A stretch of 64,000 nucleotides of DNA from Paenibacillus borealis (GTDB lineage Bacteria > Bacillota > Bacilli > Paenibacillales > Paenibacillaceae). The stretch covers positions 4,898,001 through 4,962,000 of the forward strand of contig NZ_CP009285.1 in assembly GCF_000758665.1 (NCBI RefSeq). Reading direction: 5' to 3'. Both the position numbers and the translations under genes were made by a program. Of this stretch, positions 34,913-45,445 are shown one piece after another. The notes under the pieces were generated by a model. That model saw only the letters and a list, made by a program, of their open reading frames with translations, searched no databases and was not told where the DNA came from. Position 1 is the first letter of the stretch. Every line of letters starts with the position of its first letter.

Positions 34913-36292
34913 TTATTGTGCCGGACTTTCCGCTTCGGTAAGCCCGGGTTCTACGACCTCCGGCTCAGTATAGGCCAGGCCTTTGGCTGCAGCATAGGCA
35001 GCAAGACTGTCCAGCGCACGGTAAGCAAGGCGTTCATTTTTCTCTTTTTTACTGCGGAATCTCGTTTCAAGCTTCGGCAGCAAGCCAAAGTTCGCATTCA
35101 TCGGCTGGAAATGCTCGGAATCTGCAGAAGTGATATAGGCCGGCATGCTGCCCAGCACGGTATCCTGCGGGAAGATCAGACCGTCCTCACCGAGTGCCGC
35201 TCTGGCAGCGTTCATACCGGCAATCATACCAGAAGCCGCAGACTCCACATAACCTTCAACCCCTGTCATCTGGCCGGCAAAGAACAGTCTTTCCCGTCCC
35301 TTCATTTGATAGGTGGGATGCAGCAGCTTGGGAGAATTGATAAATGTATTGCGGTGCATGACACCATAACGGACATACTCTGCGTTCTCAAGACCGGGGA
35401 TAAGTGAAAACACGCGTTTTTGTTCGCCCCACTTCAAATGGGTCTGGAAGCCAACCAGATTGTAGAGCGTTCCCGCCGCATTATCCTGACGAAGTTGCAC
35501 AACCGCGTAAGGAAGCTTGCCTGTATGAGGATTCATCAGACCTACGGGCTTCATCGGCCCGAAAAGTGCCGTCTGTTTGCCCCGCTTCATCATAATCTCG
35601 ATCGGCATACAGCCTTCAAAGTAAATCTCTTTCTCAAAATCTTTGAGCGCGGCAGTCTCAGCCGAGATCAGCGCGTCATAAAAAACATCGAATTCCTCTT
35701 CCGTCATCGGGCAATTCAGGTACGCAGCTTCACCTTTATCGTACCTAGAAGCCAGATACACCTTACTCATATCGATGGTGTCCTTCTCGACAATCGGGGC
35801 AGCAGCATCATAGAAGTAGAAATACTCCTCGCCAAGCAGCCCTTTAATCTCTGCGGAGAGTGCCGGAGAGGTCAGCGGGCCCGTCGCTATGACAACAATC
35901 CCTTCCTCCGGTATATGCGTAAGTTCTTCATTTATGACTTCCACCAGAGGGTGATTATGCAGCATCGATGTAATTTCACCGGAGAATCCGTCGCGGTCTA
36001 CGGCAAGCGCGCCTCCGGCCGGAACTGCATGCCGGTCGGCTGCACCCAGCACCAGCGAGTCCAGACGGCGCATTTCTTCCTTGAGTACACCTACCGCATT
36101 GCCAAGGCCGTTGGCCCGCAGCGAGTTACTGCAGACCAGCTCGGCGAACTGGTCCGTATGATGCGCCGGAGTCTTCACAACCGGACGCATCTCATATAAT
36201 CTGACCGGAACCCCGCGCGAGGCAATCTGCCAGGCGGCTTCACTGCCGGCAAGTCCGGCTCCAATCACAGTCACTTTAGCTATATCAGTCAA
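34913..36292 (-). CDS. trmFO: tRNA (uracil-54,C5)-methyltransferase TrmFO
   Basis: A 459-residue folate- and FAD-dependent enzyme that makes ribothymidine at position 54 of the tRNA T-loop. The FAD-binding motif [13 protein letters not shown] is at the N-terminus. Family signatures [37 protein letters not shown] and [16 protein letters not shown] follow. The start is TTG 36292 (TDIAKVTV) with GGAGG 8 nt upstream. The C-terminal ~20 residues are Glu/Pro-rich. In B. subtilis the next gene would be codV (xerC); here it is hslV. Confidence 0.97.
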   Translation of the reverse strand: MTDIAKVTVIGAGLAGSEAAWQIASRGVPVRLYEMRPVVKTPAHHTDQFAELVCSNSLRANGLGNAVGVLKEEMRRLDSLVLGAADRHAVPAGGALAVDRDGFSGEITSMLHNHPLVEVINEELTHIPEEGIVVIATGPLTSPALSAEIKGLLGEEYFYFYDAAAPIVEKDTIDMSKVYLASRYDKGEAAYLNCPMTEEEFDVFYDALISAETAALKDFEKEIYFEGCMPIEIMMKRGKQTALFGPMKPVGLMNPHTGKLPYAVVQLRQDNAAGTLYNLVGFQTHLKWGEQKRVFSLIPGLENAEYVRYGVMHRNTFINSPKLLHPTYQMKGRERLFFAGQMTGVEGYVESAASGMIAGMNAARAALGEDGLIFPQDTVLGSMPAYITSADSEHFQPMNANFGLLPKLETRFRSKKEKNERLAYRALDSLAAYAAAKGLAYTEPEVVEPGLTEAESPAQ

Positions 36293-36315
36293 TTTCCTTT
36301 CCTCCTGTAACACAT

Positions 36316-38412
36316 TTATTCTGCTAGTTCTTCGTTGTCCAGCACTGCCTCGGTATGATCACAAGAAGTGCACTGCAGCTTAGTTCCCTGTTTGTTGCGC
36401 TTCTCTACCATCCAGGAGCCGCAGACAGGACATGGCTTAACCGACGGTCTGTCCCAGGATACAAAGTCACAACCCGGATACTGGTCACAGCCGTAGAAGA
36501 CACGGCCTTTCTTGCTGCGGCGCTCGACAACCTTGCCTTCATGACATTTCGGACAGCTTACTCCGATATCCTTGATGATCGGCTTCGTATTACGGCAGTC
36601 CGGGAATCCGGAGCAGGCCAGGAATTTACCGAAACGGCCCAGCTTGTAAACCATCGGCTTACCGCATTTCTCGCACAGCTCATCAGAAACTTCATCTTCA
36701 ATCTCAATTTCCTTCATTTCTTCTTCAGCGTATAGCAGGCGTTTCTCAAAGGATTCATAGAACTGGGCCAGGACTTTCACCCAATCCTCAGCGCCTTCCT
36801 CCACATGGTCAAGATCACCTTCCATGTGGGCCGTAAATTCCACATCGAGAATCTCTGGGAAGAACTCTTCCATTTGCTCAATGATCAGCTCACCGAGTTC
36901 TGTCGGCATGAATTTCTTCTCTTCAATTGCTACATATCCGCGCTTCTGAATTGTTTCCAGTGTTGGCGCATACGTACTCGGACGGCCTATGCCCAGTTCT
37001 TCCAGCGTTTTGACCAGACGTGCTTCTGTATATCTTGGAGGCGGCTGAGTGAAATGCTGCTTCGGCTCAATATCATGCTTGATTAGATCATCGCCGGCCT
37101 TAAGCGGCGGCAGATACTTTTCCTCATCCGTTGTGCCGTCATCATTGCCTTCCACGTACACCTTCATGAAGCCCGGGAAAGAAACCTTGGACCCAACGGC
37201 TCTGAAAATAGCAGTACCCGCTGTAATATCCACAGACAGTGTATCAAGCAGCGCTGAAGACATCTGGCTGGAAACAAAACGCTCCCAGACCAGCTTATAC
37301 AGACGGAATTGGTCACGGCTCAGGAATTCTTTGACCATGTCAGGCTCGCGGAGCGCCGAGGTAGGACGGATCGCTTCATGCGCATCCTGGGCTCCTGCAG
37401 CTTTCTTGGAATATTGACGCGGAGTCTCAGGAACAAATTTCTCGCCGTATTTGGAGAGGATCAGCTCCTTAGCTTCTTCCTGGGCCGTAACGGACAGCCG
37501 TGTGGAGTCAGTACGCATATAGGTAATTAAACCGACTGTGCCTTCCTTGCCCAGCTCAACCCCCTCATAGAGCTGCTGAGCAACAGACATAGTCTTGGAC
37601 GCGCGGAAGCCCAGTTTACGTGCAGCTTCCTGCTGCAGTGAACTTGTCGTAAACGGAGCGGACGGATGCCGTTGTCTTTCCTTCTCTTTAACTTCTTTGA
37701 CCTGGAAAGCGGCATTCTTAATGGCTTCCAATACTTCCTGTACATCGCTTTCCTGGCCCAGCTCTTTCTTGTCACCATTCAGCTTGTGGAACTTGGCCTC
37801 GAACAGCGAATCACGGATCCCCAGTTTCGCGGTAATACTCCAATATTCTGTTGGAACAAACGCAGAAATTTCATTCTCACGGTCCATAATAATCTTCACA
37901 GCTACCGATTGTACCCGTCCGGCGGACAGGCCTTTTTTGACTTTCTTCCATAATAGGGGGCTAATCTTGTATCCGACGAGCCGGTCCAGGATACGCCGGG
38001 CCTGCTGGGCGTTCACCAGATCCATATTAATCTTGCGCGGAGTCTTGAAAGCATCCTTCACAGCCTGTTTCGTAATCTCATTAAAGACAACCCGGCATTC
38101 CTGTGTGTTGTCCAAATCCAGCGCATGCGCCAAATGCCAGGCAATGGCTTCACCTTCGCGGTCCGGGTCAGCTGCGAGATAGACTTTTTTCACTTTTTTG
38201 CTGGCATCCTTTAGTTCCTTCAAGATAGAGCCTTTGCCGCGGATCGTTATATATTTGGGGTTGAAATCATTCTCAACCTCCACGCCAATCTGGCTTTTCG
38301 GCAAATCTCTGATATGTCCCATAGATGCCTTAACAATATATTTGCTGCCCAGATATTTACCAATCGTTTTTGCCTTTGCTGGTGATTCTACAATAACTAA
38401 CGCATCTGCCAT
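36316..38412 (-). CDS. topA: DNA topoisomerase I
   Basis: A 698-residue type IA topoisomerase that relaxes negative supercoils. The Toprim domain ([34 protein letters not shown]) precedes the active-site Tyr at about residue 298 ([14 protein letters not shown]). Three C-terminal four-cysteine zinc ribbons are visible: [30 protein letters not shown] and [18 protein letters not shown] 38412 follows GGGAGG. It lies between dprA and trmFO, as in Bacillus. Confidence 0.98.
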   Translation of the reverse strand: MADALVIVESPAKAKTIGKYLGSKYIVKASMGHIRDLPKSQIGVEVENDFNPKYITIRGKGSILKELKDASKKVKKVYLAADPDREGEAIAWHLAHALDLDNTQECRVVFNEITKQAVKDAFKTPRKINMDLVNAQQARRILDRLVGYKISPLLWKKVKKGLSAGRVQSVAVKIIMDRENEISAFVPTEYWSITAKLGIRDSLFEAKFHKLNGDKKELGQESDVQEVLEAIKNAAFQVKEVKEKERQRHPSAPFTTSSLQQEAARKLGFRASKTMSVAQQLYEGVELGKEGTVGLITYMRTDSTRLSVTAQEEAKELILSKYGEKFVPETPRQYSKKAAGAQDAHEAIRPTSALREPDMVKEFLSRDQFRLYKLVWERFVSSQMSSALLDTLSVDITAGTAIFRAVGSKVSFPGFMKVYVEGNDDGTTDEEKYLPPLKAGDDLIKHDIEPKQHFTQPPPRYTEARLVKTLEELGIGRPSTYAPTLETIQKRGYVAIEEKKFMPTELGELIIEQMEEFFPEILDVEFTAHMEGDLDHVEEGAEDWVKVLAQFYESFEKRLLYAEEEMKEIEIEDEVSDELCEKCGKPMVYKLGRFGKFLACSGFPDCRNTKPIIKDIGVSCPKCHEGKVVERRSKKGRVFYGCDQYPGCDFVSWDRPSVKPCPVCGSWMVEKRNKQGTKLQCTSCDHTEAVLDNEELAE

Positions 38413-38510
38413 AGGTTTTCCTCCCAAAAGTTGTAAGCATACATCCTCGTGACCTGTCTTCTGACCCGGCCGGAAATCAAGAGTCTATGCCTAACACGGT
38501 TACTTCTATA

Positions 38511-39629
38511 TTAAATTACCTTATAAATTGCACCCGGCAATTGTGTTACCGCTTTTTTTATGATTAAAGATAACAGAACTGAATGCAAATGTCCAAAATC
38601 CCACCTCGTGGATGCCAGCAGCTCATCGAGTGTAAAGGGGCCTTGATGCAGTATATGGTAAAGGTGTAACTCCTCACTTGTCAATTTCTTTTCGATTAGC
38701 CCGTCTCCGCCGGAAGGTCCGGAACCGCTTGCCGGAGGCCCAGCAGAACCTTTTGCGGGCAGATAAGCTATGTATTCTTCAACAATATCCGTCGAGCTTG
38801 TTACCAGCTTCGCTCCTTGTTTAATCAGCTCCAGTGCGCCTCTGCTCTTGGGCGAGGTTAGCGGACCCGGAACAGCAAATACATCCCTTCCCGCTTCAAG
38901 CGCAGCGTCGGCGGTAATCAGTGAACCGCTGCGGCTGTCTGCTTCAACTACTACCGTTCCGAGTGACAGTCCGGCGATAATCCGGTTGCGCTGCGGAAAT
39001 AATCCGGGATGGCTCGGGGTGCCGATCGGATACTCGCTAAGCACAAGCCCCACACGCGAAATCTGCCGCTCCAGCTCACGGTTCTCAGGGGGATAGACTT
39101 TGTCCAGCCCTGTTGCCACCACCGCAATAGTGCTTCCGGTTCCAGTTAAGGCAGCTTCATGGCAGACACTGTCAATCCCTCTCGCCAGACCGCTTACAAC
39201 CGTGAGGCCGGCTGCACTAAGCTGTCCGGCCAGCATTTCACCTATCTTGCGCCCATAGGCAGTCGGCACACGGGTACCGACCATAGCCACAGAAGGACGG
39301 GATGCCAGCTCCAGGCGGCCGCGATAATACAAAACCCAAGGCGGCTGGGGTGTTTCCTTTAATTGAACAGGGTAGCTTTCATCCAGAAAAGTCACCATCA
39401 AAGCACCGCTTTCTTCCATTAAAGAGCGGCGTCCCAGAATCCATTCTTCATTAAAGACAGCGCTTAGCCTGGCCGACATTTTGCCGCTGATTCCAGCCCG
39501 CTCCCAATCGGAGGCGGAACACGACAAAGCTTCATTCGTCAAAAGTCCAGCTTGGCGTATTCTATCGATGCTTTTCCATCCAATGCCTTCTACTTCATTT
39601 AAACCGAACAGCAGATCCCGCGTTTCCAT
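38511..39629 (-). CDS. dprA: DNA-processing protein DprA (Smf)
   Basis: A 372-residue protein that loads RecA on incoming single-stranded DNA during natural transformation. It contains an N-terminal helical/SAM-like region, the Rossmann-like DprA core (AMVGTRVPTAYGRKIGEMLA, VVSGLARGIDSVCHEAAL, LFPQRNRIIAGLS, VVVEADSRSGSLITA) and a C-terminal winged-helix (EELHLYHILHQGPFTLDELLA) joined by a Gly/Ser/Pro linker. ATG 39629 is 9 nt from AGGAG. It is the usual neighbour of topA. Confidence 0.96.
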   Translation of the reverse strand: METRDLLFGLNEVEGIGWKSIDRIRQAGLLTNEALSCSASDWERAGISGKMSARLSAVFNEEWILGRRSLMEESGALMVTFLDESYPVQLKETPQPPWVLYYRGRLELASRPSVAMVGTRVPTAYGRKIGEMLAGQLSAAGLTVVSGLARGIDSVCHEAALTGTGSTIAVVATGLDKVYPPENRELERQISRVGLVLSEYPIGTPSHPGLFPQRNRIIAGLSLGTVVVEADSRSGSLITADAALEAGRDVFAVPGPLTSPKSRGALELIKQGAKLVTSSTDIVEEYIAYLPAKGSAGPPASGSGPSGGDGLIEKKLTSEELHLYHILHQGPFTLDELLASTRWDFGHLHSVLLSLIIKKAVTQLPGAIYKVI

Positions 39630-39693
39630 ATGCATTCTCTCCTATATGGAAGGGCCAGCCTCCCTTAATTATTACATAACCCGCTAAAAACAG

Positions 39694-39742
39694 ACAAAAA
39701 AAGCAACCTTTCACCCCGTTACTCCGGGACAAAAGGTTGCTT
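39694..39742 (-). terminator. Rho-independent terminator after sucCD
   Basis: On the minus strand AAGCAACCTTT ... AAAGGTTGCTT forms an 11-bp stem, followed by a run of seven or more T. It lies 71 bp after the sucD stop and separates sucCD from dprA. Confidence 0.9.
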
Positions 39743-39812
39743 ACCTTTAAAATGATTATACATGATTCAGCGCTAAAAGCAGTGATCTTTGTGTGATTCT
39801 GCGGGCAGATCT

Positions 39813-40742
39813 CTAGTGGGTGGTGAAAGCATTCAGAATGCCGCGTTCCTCAAGCACACTGACAAGGGTAGAGCCCATTTCCGCAGGAGTAGGTGCAACC
39901 TTGATCCCGCAGGACTCCAGCACTGCTATTTTCTCACTAGCCGTCCCTTTGCCCCCTGAAATGATTGCCCCTGCATGGCCCATCCGTTTGCCCGGAGGTG
40001 CAGTGACGCCGCCGATAAAGCCGACTACCGGCTTCGTCATATTCTCTTTAATCCACAGAGCCGCCTCTTCCTCTGCCGTCCCGCCGATCTCCCCGATCAT
40101 GATGACGGCTTTGGTGCCCGGATCATCATTAAACAGCTTCAGAATATCAATGAACTCCGATCCCTTGACCGGATCACCGCCGATACCCACAGCTGAAGAC
40201 TGGCCAATGCCACGCTCCGTCAGCTGATGAACAGCTTCATAGGTTAAGGTTCCGCTCCGCGAGACGACACCCACATAACCCGGCATATGAATATAACCCG
40301 GCATAATGCCGATTTTACATTCTCCAGGGGTGATGACCCCCGGACAGTTGGGACCGATCAATACAGTAGAACGGCCTTCCATGTATCTGGAGACTTTGAC
40401 CATATCCAGCACCGGGATGCCTTCAGTAATACAAATGACGAGCTCCATTTCAGCATCCACGGCTTCCATAATCGAATCCGCCGCAAAGGCAGGCGGTACA
40501 TAAATCACACTCGCGGTTGCACCCGTGGCAGCTTTGGCGGCAACTACCGTATCAAATACCGGAAGGCTGGCTTCCGTGCCATTTTCAAGTGTGATCTGAA
40601 CAAAGGTTCCTCCCTTGCCGGGTGTTACCCCGCCCACCATCTGGGTGCCGTAATCCAGTGCCCCTTTAGTATGAAATAAGCCCGTAGCGCCTGTAATTCC
40701 CTGTGTGATGACTTTCGTATGTTTATCTACAAGAATGCTCAT
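39813..40742 (-). CDS. sucD: Succinyl-CoA synthetase alpha subunit
   Basis: A 309-residue TCA-cycle enzyme subunit that binds CoA and carries the phosphohistidine. The N-terminal CoA-binding Rossmann domain ([20 protein letters not shown]), the [15 protein letters not shown] motif and the catalytic His in [15 protein letters not shown] are present. ATG 40742 follows GAGGATGTG. It lies 35 bp after sucC; the two form the alpha/beta enzyme converting succinyl-CoA to succinate with nucleotide phosphorylation. Confidence 0.98.
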   Translation of the reverse strand: MSILVDKHTKVITQGITGATGLFHTKGALDYGTQMVGGVTPGKGGTFVQITLENGTEASLPVFDTVVAAKAATGATASVIYVPPAFAADSIMEAVDAEMELVICITEGIPVLDMVKVSRYMEGRSTVLIGPNCPGVITPGECKIGIMPGYIHMPGYVGVVSRSGTLTYEAVHQLTERGIGQSSAVGIGGDPVKGSEFIDILKLFNDDPGTKAVIMIGEIGGTAEEEAALWIKENMTKPVVGFIGGVTAPPGKRMGHAGAIISGGKGTASEKIAVLESCGIKVAPTPAEMGSTLVSVLEERGILNAFTTH

Positions 40743-40777
40743 GCGTCAGGTCACATCCTCACTTTTATTGTCAAATA

Positions 40778-41935
40778 TTACACCAGAGCAACAATTTTAC
40801 GGGCACCGTCAGCCATCGAATCGGCAGCAACAATATTCAGTCCCGATCCGGCGAGAATTTCCTTGCCCAGTGCCACATTGGTGCCTTCAAGACGTACAAC
40901 CAGCGGTTTCGTTAACCCGAGCTGTCTTGCCGCCTCGACTACACCGGTAGCAATGACATCACAGCGCATGATTCCGCCGAAAATATTAACGAAAATCCCG
41001 CTTACCTTATCATCCGAGAGGATGATCTTGAAAGCTTCGGTTACCTTCTCCGTGGTTGCACCGCCCCCTACATCCAGGAAGTTGGCCGGCTCTCCGCCGT
41101 AATATTTAATAATATCCATGGTAGCCATCGCAAGGCCCGCGCCATTCACCATACAGCCGATGTTGCCGTCAAGCGCGATATAGCTAAGATCATATTTGGA
41201 AGCTTCAATCTCTTTGGCATCCTCTTCGTCCAGGTCACGGAGCTCCAGAATATCCTTATGCCGGAACAGCGCGTTCGAGTCGAAATTCAGCTTGGCATCC
41301 AGCGCCATCACATTTCCGTCAGCCGTTACAACGAGCGGATTAATTTCCGCGATCGAGCAATCTTTATCCACAAAAGCCAGATATAGCGCTTGCATGAACT
41401 TGACCGCTTTATTCACCAGCTCTGAAGGTATGGCTATGCTGTAAGCCAATTTACGCGCCTGGAAGGTCTGCAGTCCCACTGCCGGATCAATGATTTCCTT
41501 GAAAATCTTCTCCGGATGCGTAGCCGCCACCTCTTCAATCTCTGTACCGCCTTCCTCGGAAGCCATCATGACTACCCGGCCGGAACCACGGTCTACAACC
41601 AGTCCGATATAATACTCTTTGACAATCTGACAGCCCTCTTCAATCAGCAGCCGCTTCACTACCTTGCCTTCGGGTCCCGTCTGGTGGGTGATCAGCGTCT
41701 TGCCGAGAATTTCAGCCGCATAGGCGCGGACCTCGTCGCTATTCTTCGCCACCTTGACACCGCCGGCTTTACCGCGTCCGCCTGCATGAATCTGAGCTTT
41801 AACTACAACTACCGGTGTACTCAGCGCTGCGGCAGCTTCCACTGCTTCCTCCACTGTATAAGCTACTTTTCCGTTCGGTACGGCTACGCCGTACTTCTTA
41901 AGTACTTCTTTTCCCTGATACTCGTGGATATTCAT
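40778..41935 (-). CDS. sucC: Succinyl-CoA synthetase beta subunit (ADP-forming)
   Basis: A 385-residue ATP-grasp subunit. It starts [20 protein letters not shown] and contains [25 protein letters not shown]-type [21 protein letters not shown], and the C-terminal [17 protein letters not shown] / [13 protein letters not shown] motifs. ATG 41935 follows AGGAGG. A long leader and a cre-like site upstream suggest carbon catabolite control, as known for sucCD in Bacillus. Confidence 0.98.
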   Translation of the reverse strand: MNIHEYQGKEVLKKYGVAVPNGKVAYTVEEAVEAAAALSTPVVVVKAQIHAGGRGKAGGVKVAKNSDEVRAYAAEILGKTLITHQTGPEGKVVKRLLIEEGCQIVKEYYIGLVVDRGSGRVVMMASEEGGTEIEEVAATHPEKIFKEIIDPAVGLQTFQARKLAYSIAIPSELVNKAVKFMQALYLAFVDKDCSIAEINPLVVTADGNVMALDAKLNFDSNALFRHKDILELRDLDEEDAKEIEASKYDLSYIALDGNIGCMVNGAGLAMATMDIIKYYGGEPANFLDVGGGATTEKVTEAFKIILSDDKVSGIFVNIFGGIMRCDVIATGVVEAARQLGLTKPLVVRLEGTNVALGKEILAGSGLNIVAADSMADGARKIVALV

Positions 41936-42016
41936 ACCGGAAGCCTCCTAAAGTTTTGCGGTGGCCGTGTAGCAGGCAGCCTGCAGCCATTCCGCATTCC
42001 GTTTTGATTGTCCAAA

Positions 42017-42109
42017 GCCGGGTCCAGACCGGTGAATGCTGGCAATATCCCGGCACATGCAGAAAACCGCCGTCTGAATATTAAAACCGCAAACGGTACA
42101 GTTTTCTGC
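42017..42109 (-). promoter_or_regulatory. Structured leader of sucC
   Basis: Within the ~240-nt untranslated leader two stems can form: GCAGAAAAC / GTTTTCTGC (42059-42067 with 42101-42109) and GCCGGG / CCCGGC (42017-42022 with 42049-42054). No U-run follows. It matches no riboswitch that I recognise. Confidence 0.4.
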
Positions 42110-42180
42110 TAGTGGCACATAGAACATATTACAGAGTGATATCTATAATTACCTATATGCCAGAATGTGAAACCCAGAAT

Positions 42181-42208
42181 ATTGTAACATGTTTTATAAG
42201 CGCTTTCC
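42181..42208 (-). promoter_or_regulatory. sucCD promoter with overlapping cre-like site
   Basis: The minus strand has an extended -10 (TG-T-TACAAT, 42189-42181) without a good -35. Immediately upstream, at 42195-42208, TATAAGCGCTTTCC matches the CcpA cre consensus at the core AAGCGCTTTC. Binding there would block the -35 region. CcpA repression of TCA genes is established in Bacillus; its action here is inference. Confidence 0.55.
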
Positions 42209-42293
42209 TTAAAAACTTTCACTATTTATACATACATTTTCGCTCGATTTCATGCCGGAATGCGAACGATTGCATTGACTTTGTGCTGATAGA

Positions 42294-42761
42294 CTATTTC
42301 GAGTTGCTAATATTACTTTCATGAACCCGGGCGAGCAGGTCTTTGAACTGTCCAAGCAGTCCAATAAACTCCTCGGGGGAGAGCATTGTGCCTTCGGCCA
42401 TTTTACCGGGAATGCACATCGCATCCTGTTGCAGCGCCAAACCTTGTGCCGTCAATGAAATCAGTACCTTCCGCTCATCCTGCAAGGAACGTTCGCGCAG
42501 AATCAATCCCGCAGCCTGCAGTCTTTTGAGCAGCGGAGTCAGTGTACCGGAGTCCAGGAACAGAGCTTCACCAAGCTCCTTGACCGTACATTGCCGTCTC
42601 TCCCAGAGGACAAGCATAACCAGGTACTGCGAATACGTTAATCCGATCTTGTCCAGGTGAGGCTGGTACAGCTTCGTAAATTCACGCGAACAGGCATAAA
42701 TAGTAAAGCAGAGCTGGTTCTCAAGCATTAGCTCCGGAGGGGTCATAGTTTCTTCTTGCAT
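42294..42761 (-). CDS. ohrR: Organic hydroperoxide-sensing MarR repressor OhrR
   Basis: A 155-residue MarR-family regulator. The sensing cysteine is at residue 18 (ENQLCFTIYACSREF; Cys15 in B. subtilis OhrR), with the conserved Tyr pair region (YQPHLDKIGLTYSQYLVMLVLWE) and the wing of the winged helix (LILRERSLQDERKVLISLT). It is divergent from ohr, whose promoter region holds its operator, so peroxides would release repression of ohr. ATG 42761 follows AGGTGAAG. A second nearby Cys24 suggests a possible disulfide partner. Confidence 0.93.
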   Translation of the reverse strand: MQEETMTPPELMLENQLCFTIYACSREFTKLYQPHLDKIGLTYSQYLVMLVLWERRQCTVKELGEALFLDSGTLTPLLKRLQAAGLILRERSLQDERKVLISLTAQGLALQQDAMCIPGKMAEGTMLSPEEFIGLLGQFKDLLARVHESNISNSK

Positions 42762-42836
42762 ATCTTCTTCACCTGCCTTTGTGACATTAGTTTATCACAA
42801 TTCATTCACAATATCATGTTAATAGCGGAAAATAGA

Positions 42837-42885
42837 TTGACTTTTATTTTAATTGTGTTAAATTAAATTGTGTACAATACAATTT
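42837..42885 (+). promoter_or_regulatory. ohr promoter and OhrR operator
   Basis: TTGACT (42837-42842) and TAAATT (42859-42864), 16 bp apart, form a plausible promoter. Overlapping its downstream side, the inverted repeat AAATTGT-GTACAAT-ACAATTT (42865-42885) resembles the A/T-rich OhrR operator of Bacillus (AATTGTATACAATT type). Confidence 0.65.
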
Positions 42886-42909
42886 GAAAACGAACGGGAG
42901 CGATTCATA

Positions 42910-43338
42910 ATGATGACTATTCAACAGAAAATGTACGAAACAACAGTAAAGGCGGTTGGCGGAAGACAAGGATATATCGAATCTGAAAGTCCTAAGCTGA
43001 ACCTTACCATTAGCACTCCACGTGAAATGGGCGGTGCCGGCGGTGAAGGCACAAACCCTGAACAGCTCTTCGCAGCAGGCTACTCCGCGTGTTTCGACAG
43101 CGCACTGAATATGGTTGCCCGTATGGGTAAAATCAAAATTGAGGGCAGTGAAGTAACAGCAACGGTAAGCTTCGGTAAAGTTGAAGACGGCGGATTCGGC
43201 ATTGCCGTGAAGATGGACGTTCTGGTCAAAGGCGTAGATCACGAAACTGCTGTACAGCTGGTAGAAGCGGCTCACGGCGCATGCCCTTACTCCCGCGCAA
43301 CCCGCGGCAATATTGAAGTTGAACTGAATGTGCTGTAA
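42910..43338 (+). CDS. ohr: Organic hydroperoxide resistance protein Ohr
   Basis: A 142-residue OsmC/Ohr-family thiol peroxidase that reduces organic hydroperoxides. Both catalytic cysteines are present, Cys61 (AAGYSACFDSALN) and Cys125 (AHGACPYSRATRG), as is the GAGGEGTNPEQLFA motif with the catalytic Arg in the preceding STPREMG. The start is ATG 42910 with GGGAG 9 nt upstream; ATG 42913 is next to it. It is one of the few plus-strand genes, transcribed away from ohrR. Confidence 0.96.
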   Translation: MMTIQQKMYETTVKAVGGRQGYIESESPKLNLTISTPREMGGAGGEGTNPEQLFAAGYSACFDSALNMVARMGKIKIEGSEVTATVSFGKVEDGGFGIAVKMDVLVKGVDHETAVQLVEAAHGACPYSRATRGNIEVELNVL

Positions 43339-43426
43339 GACGGAACTTTAAAGCTAAATTACTACAGTCCGGGTATTCATGCCCTATCCCCTGCCCGCCC
43401 TTTATATAGCCATACTTTCTTCAGGT

Positions 43427-43461
43427 AAACACCCTGTCCGGCGGCCCCGGGCAGGGTGTTT
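43427..43461. terminator. Bidirectional hairpin between ohr and comM
   Basis: AAACACCCTG / CAGGGTGTTT forms a 10-bp GC-rich stem with a 15-nt loop between two convergent genes. Only three T follow on each side as part of the stem, so termination is likely but not typical. Confidence 0.6.
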
Positions 43462-43505
43462 GGCGTTGATCCCCATCTAATTCTCATTCCAGCCTCATTT
43501 CCGGC

Positions 43506-45233
43506 TTACTCCTCCTCCGTCAATACCTGCCGGTCCAAATTACGGTATTGGACAGCTTCAGCAAGATGCGCAGAGTTAATCTCCTCCGCCCCTTCCAAAT
43601 CAGCGATGGTGCGGGCCAGTTTAATGATCCGGTCATGTGCCCGCATACTGAGGCCAAGACTCTCCAGAATACTGTTCAGCAGCAAATTCTCTTCATGTCT
43701 CAGTGCTGCGTAGCGGCGTAAAGCCGCACCAGAAAGCTCACTATTCCAGGATATCGGCAGACGCTGGTAACGTTTAGCCTGAATAGCCTGGGCCCGGAGA
43801 ACATCCTCACGCATCTGCGCCGTAGATAACGCCGGCACATTCCGGTCCCATTCCTTGGGGCGGGGTACATCAACCTGCATGTCCATCCGGTCCAGCAGTG
43901 GACCCGAGATTTTGGCCCGGTACTGGGCAATTCGCGCAGGACTGCAGGTGCACCGCTGCTGTGAGCTGCCATTCCCAAGAAATCCGCACATGCAGGGGTT
44001 CATGGAGCAGGCGAGCAGAAACTGGGCGGGAAAGGTAAACGACGCCCGGGCCCGGCTGATGGTCACCACCCCGTCCTCCAGAGGCTGGCGGAGAACTTCA
44101 AGGACGGTACGGGAGAATTCGGGCAGCTCGTCCAGAAACAGAATTCCGCGGTGCGCCAGGCTGACTTCACCCGGCTTTGGTATTCCTCCTCCTCCAATCA
44201 GTCCTGCAGCTGATATGGTGTGATGCGGTGAACGAAACGGACGAAGGCGCATCAATCCCCCATTGCTGTCCCTCAACTTTCCGGCAGCACTGAATATCTT
44301 CATCACCTCCAGCGATTCATCATCACTGAGGTCAGGGAGAATGCCGGGAAGACGTTTAATCAGCATTGTTTTGCCTGTCCCCGGAGGGCCGATCAAGATG
44401 ATGTTATGCATTCCGGCAGCAGCAATAGTGAGCGCGCGCTTCACGTGATTCTGTCCAATGACATCGCTGTAATCTTCCTTCATCAGATGATCCTCCCGGC
44501 TCGGCGCAAGAATCTTGTCCCCTTCCGGCTGATATCTCAGATGGTCCAGCGTCAGCACCTGAACTGGCGGGCGGTTCCTCGGGGACGGCTCCTTACTAAC
44601 CGATACCGGAAACGGCAGCTCTGTCTGCAGCATGGATAGTTTCGGAATGGCTGAATCCGGCACTTCTGTAGCTATTGGCAGCTCCAGTACTGGAACTGGC
44701 TCTACCGTAACCGGAGAAGCCGGCACACTGGCAGCTGACGGTGACAACTCACGCAAATGTCCGGCCGTATATACACGGATTCCCGTAATCAGCGCCGCTT
44801 CGGCCGCATTTCCCGGTGGTACGAGGACTGCCTGAAACCCTGCCCGGCGCGCTGCCTCTACCATAGATAACACCCCATTCACCGGACGCAGACTGCCGTC
44901 CAGCGCCAATTCTCCGATGAGCAGCATTTTTTCGGCGTCAGGCATAACAAGCTGGCCGCTGGTTGTCAGAATACCGAGGGCAATGGCCAGATCAAATGCC
45001 GATCCCTCCTTGCGCAAATCGGCAGGTGCCAAATTGATCGTAACGCGCTGCTGGGGATAGCTGTAGCCGCAATTTTTGACTGCAGCCCGGACTCTCTCTA
45101 CCGCTTCCCTTACAGCAGAATCCGGCAATCCGATGATGATTGTCTGCGGCAGCCCGTTCGCCAGATCAATTTCTACGCCGATCATTACACCTTCAATGCC
45201 GTACAAACATGCACTATGCATTTTTCCGTACAC
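43506..45233 (-). CDS. comM: ComM/YifB-family Mg-chelatase-like AAA+ ATPase
   Basis: A 575-residue protein with an N-terminal S5/Lon-protease-like domain (ACLYGIEGVMIGVEIDLANGLPQ), a central AAA+ motor (Walker A GPPGTGKTML, GILFLDELPEFSRTVLEVLRQPLEDG) and a C-terminal Mg-chelatase domain (PCMCGFLG, LLDRMDMQVDVP, LGLSMRAHDRIIKLARTIADLEG). ComM helicases aid branch migration in transformation in other bacteria; dprA is 4 kb away. A Pro/Val/Ser-rich insert of ~70 residues (about 165-250) lies before the AAA+ domain. I favour GTG 45233 with GAGGTG upstream; ATG 45221 is possible. Confidence 0.92.
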   Translation of the reverse strand: MYGKMHSACLYGIEGVMIGVEIDLANGLPQTIIIGLPDSAVREAVERVRAAVKNCGYSYPQQRVTINLAPADLRKEGSAFDLAIALGILTTSGQLVMPDAEKMLLIGELALDGSLRPVNGVLSMVEAARRAGFQAVLVPPGNAAEAALITGIRVYTAGHLRELSPSAASVPASPVTVEPVPVLELPIATEVPDSAIPKLSMLQTELPFPVSVSKEPSPRNRPPVQVLTLDHLRYQPEGDKILAPSREDHLMKEDYSDVIGQNHVKRALTIAAAGMHNIILIGPPGTGKTMLIKRLPGILPDLSDDESLEVMKIFSAAGKLRDSNGGLMRLRPFRSPHHTISAAGLIGGGGIPKPGEVSLAHRGILFLDELPEFSRTVLEVLRQPLEDGVVTISRARASFTFPAQFLLACSMNPCMCGFLGNGSSQQRCTCSPARIAQYRAKISGPLLDRMDMQVDVPRPKEWDRNVPALSTAQMREDVLRAQAIQAKRYQRLPISWNSELSGAALRRYAALRHEENLLLNSILESLGLSMRAHDRIIKLARTIADLEGAEEINSAHLAEAVQYRNLDRQVLTEEE

Positions 45234-45260
45234 AAAAAAACACCTCTTCTCCTGAAATAC

Positions 45261-45310
45261 GCCCGGAACGGGCATTGATTTCCAAGAAAAAGGGTGCTTC
45301 CTCTTTTTTC
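45261..45310 (-). promoter_or_regulatory. Hairpins in the comM leader
   Basis: The comM 5' leader contains AAAAAGAGG-AAGCA-CCCTTTTT (about 45287-45308), which looks like a weak intrinsic terminator, then GCCCG-TTC-CGGGC (45261-45273) just before the ribosome binding site. A transcription attenuation role is possible but untested. Confidence 0.4.
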
Positions 45311-45329
45311 TGTCAGCATTATTATATTT

Positions 45330-45359
45330 AGTATACCTATGGCCTCTTCCATCATGCAA
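45330..45359 (-). promoter_or_regulatory. Promoter of comM
   Basis: Minus-strand TTGCAT (45359-45354) and TATACT (45335-45330) are separated by 18 bp, a good vegetative promoter giving a ~95-nt leader. Confidence 0.65.
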
Positions 45360-45445
45360 GGACTATTACGCACACTATACTGCACAAAATTATATTTTCG
45401 CTCGTCTTGCATAATTGCGCATCTATGACTTGAGTATCAATTAAT

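Noticed and set aside
35420..36199. 259-codon plus-strand frame opposite trmFO
   Set aside because: Antisense to a fully conserved enzyme gene; the product is basic and unlike any family.
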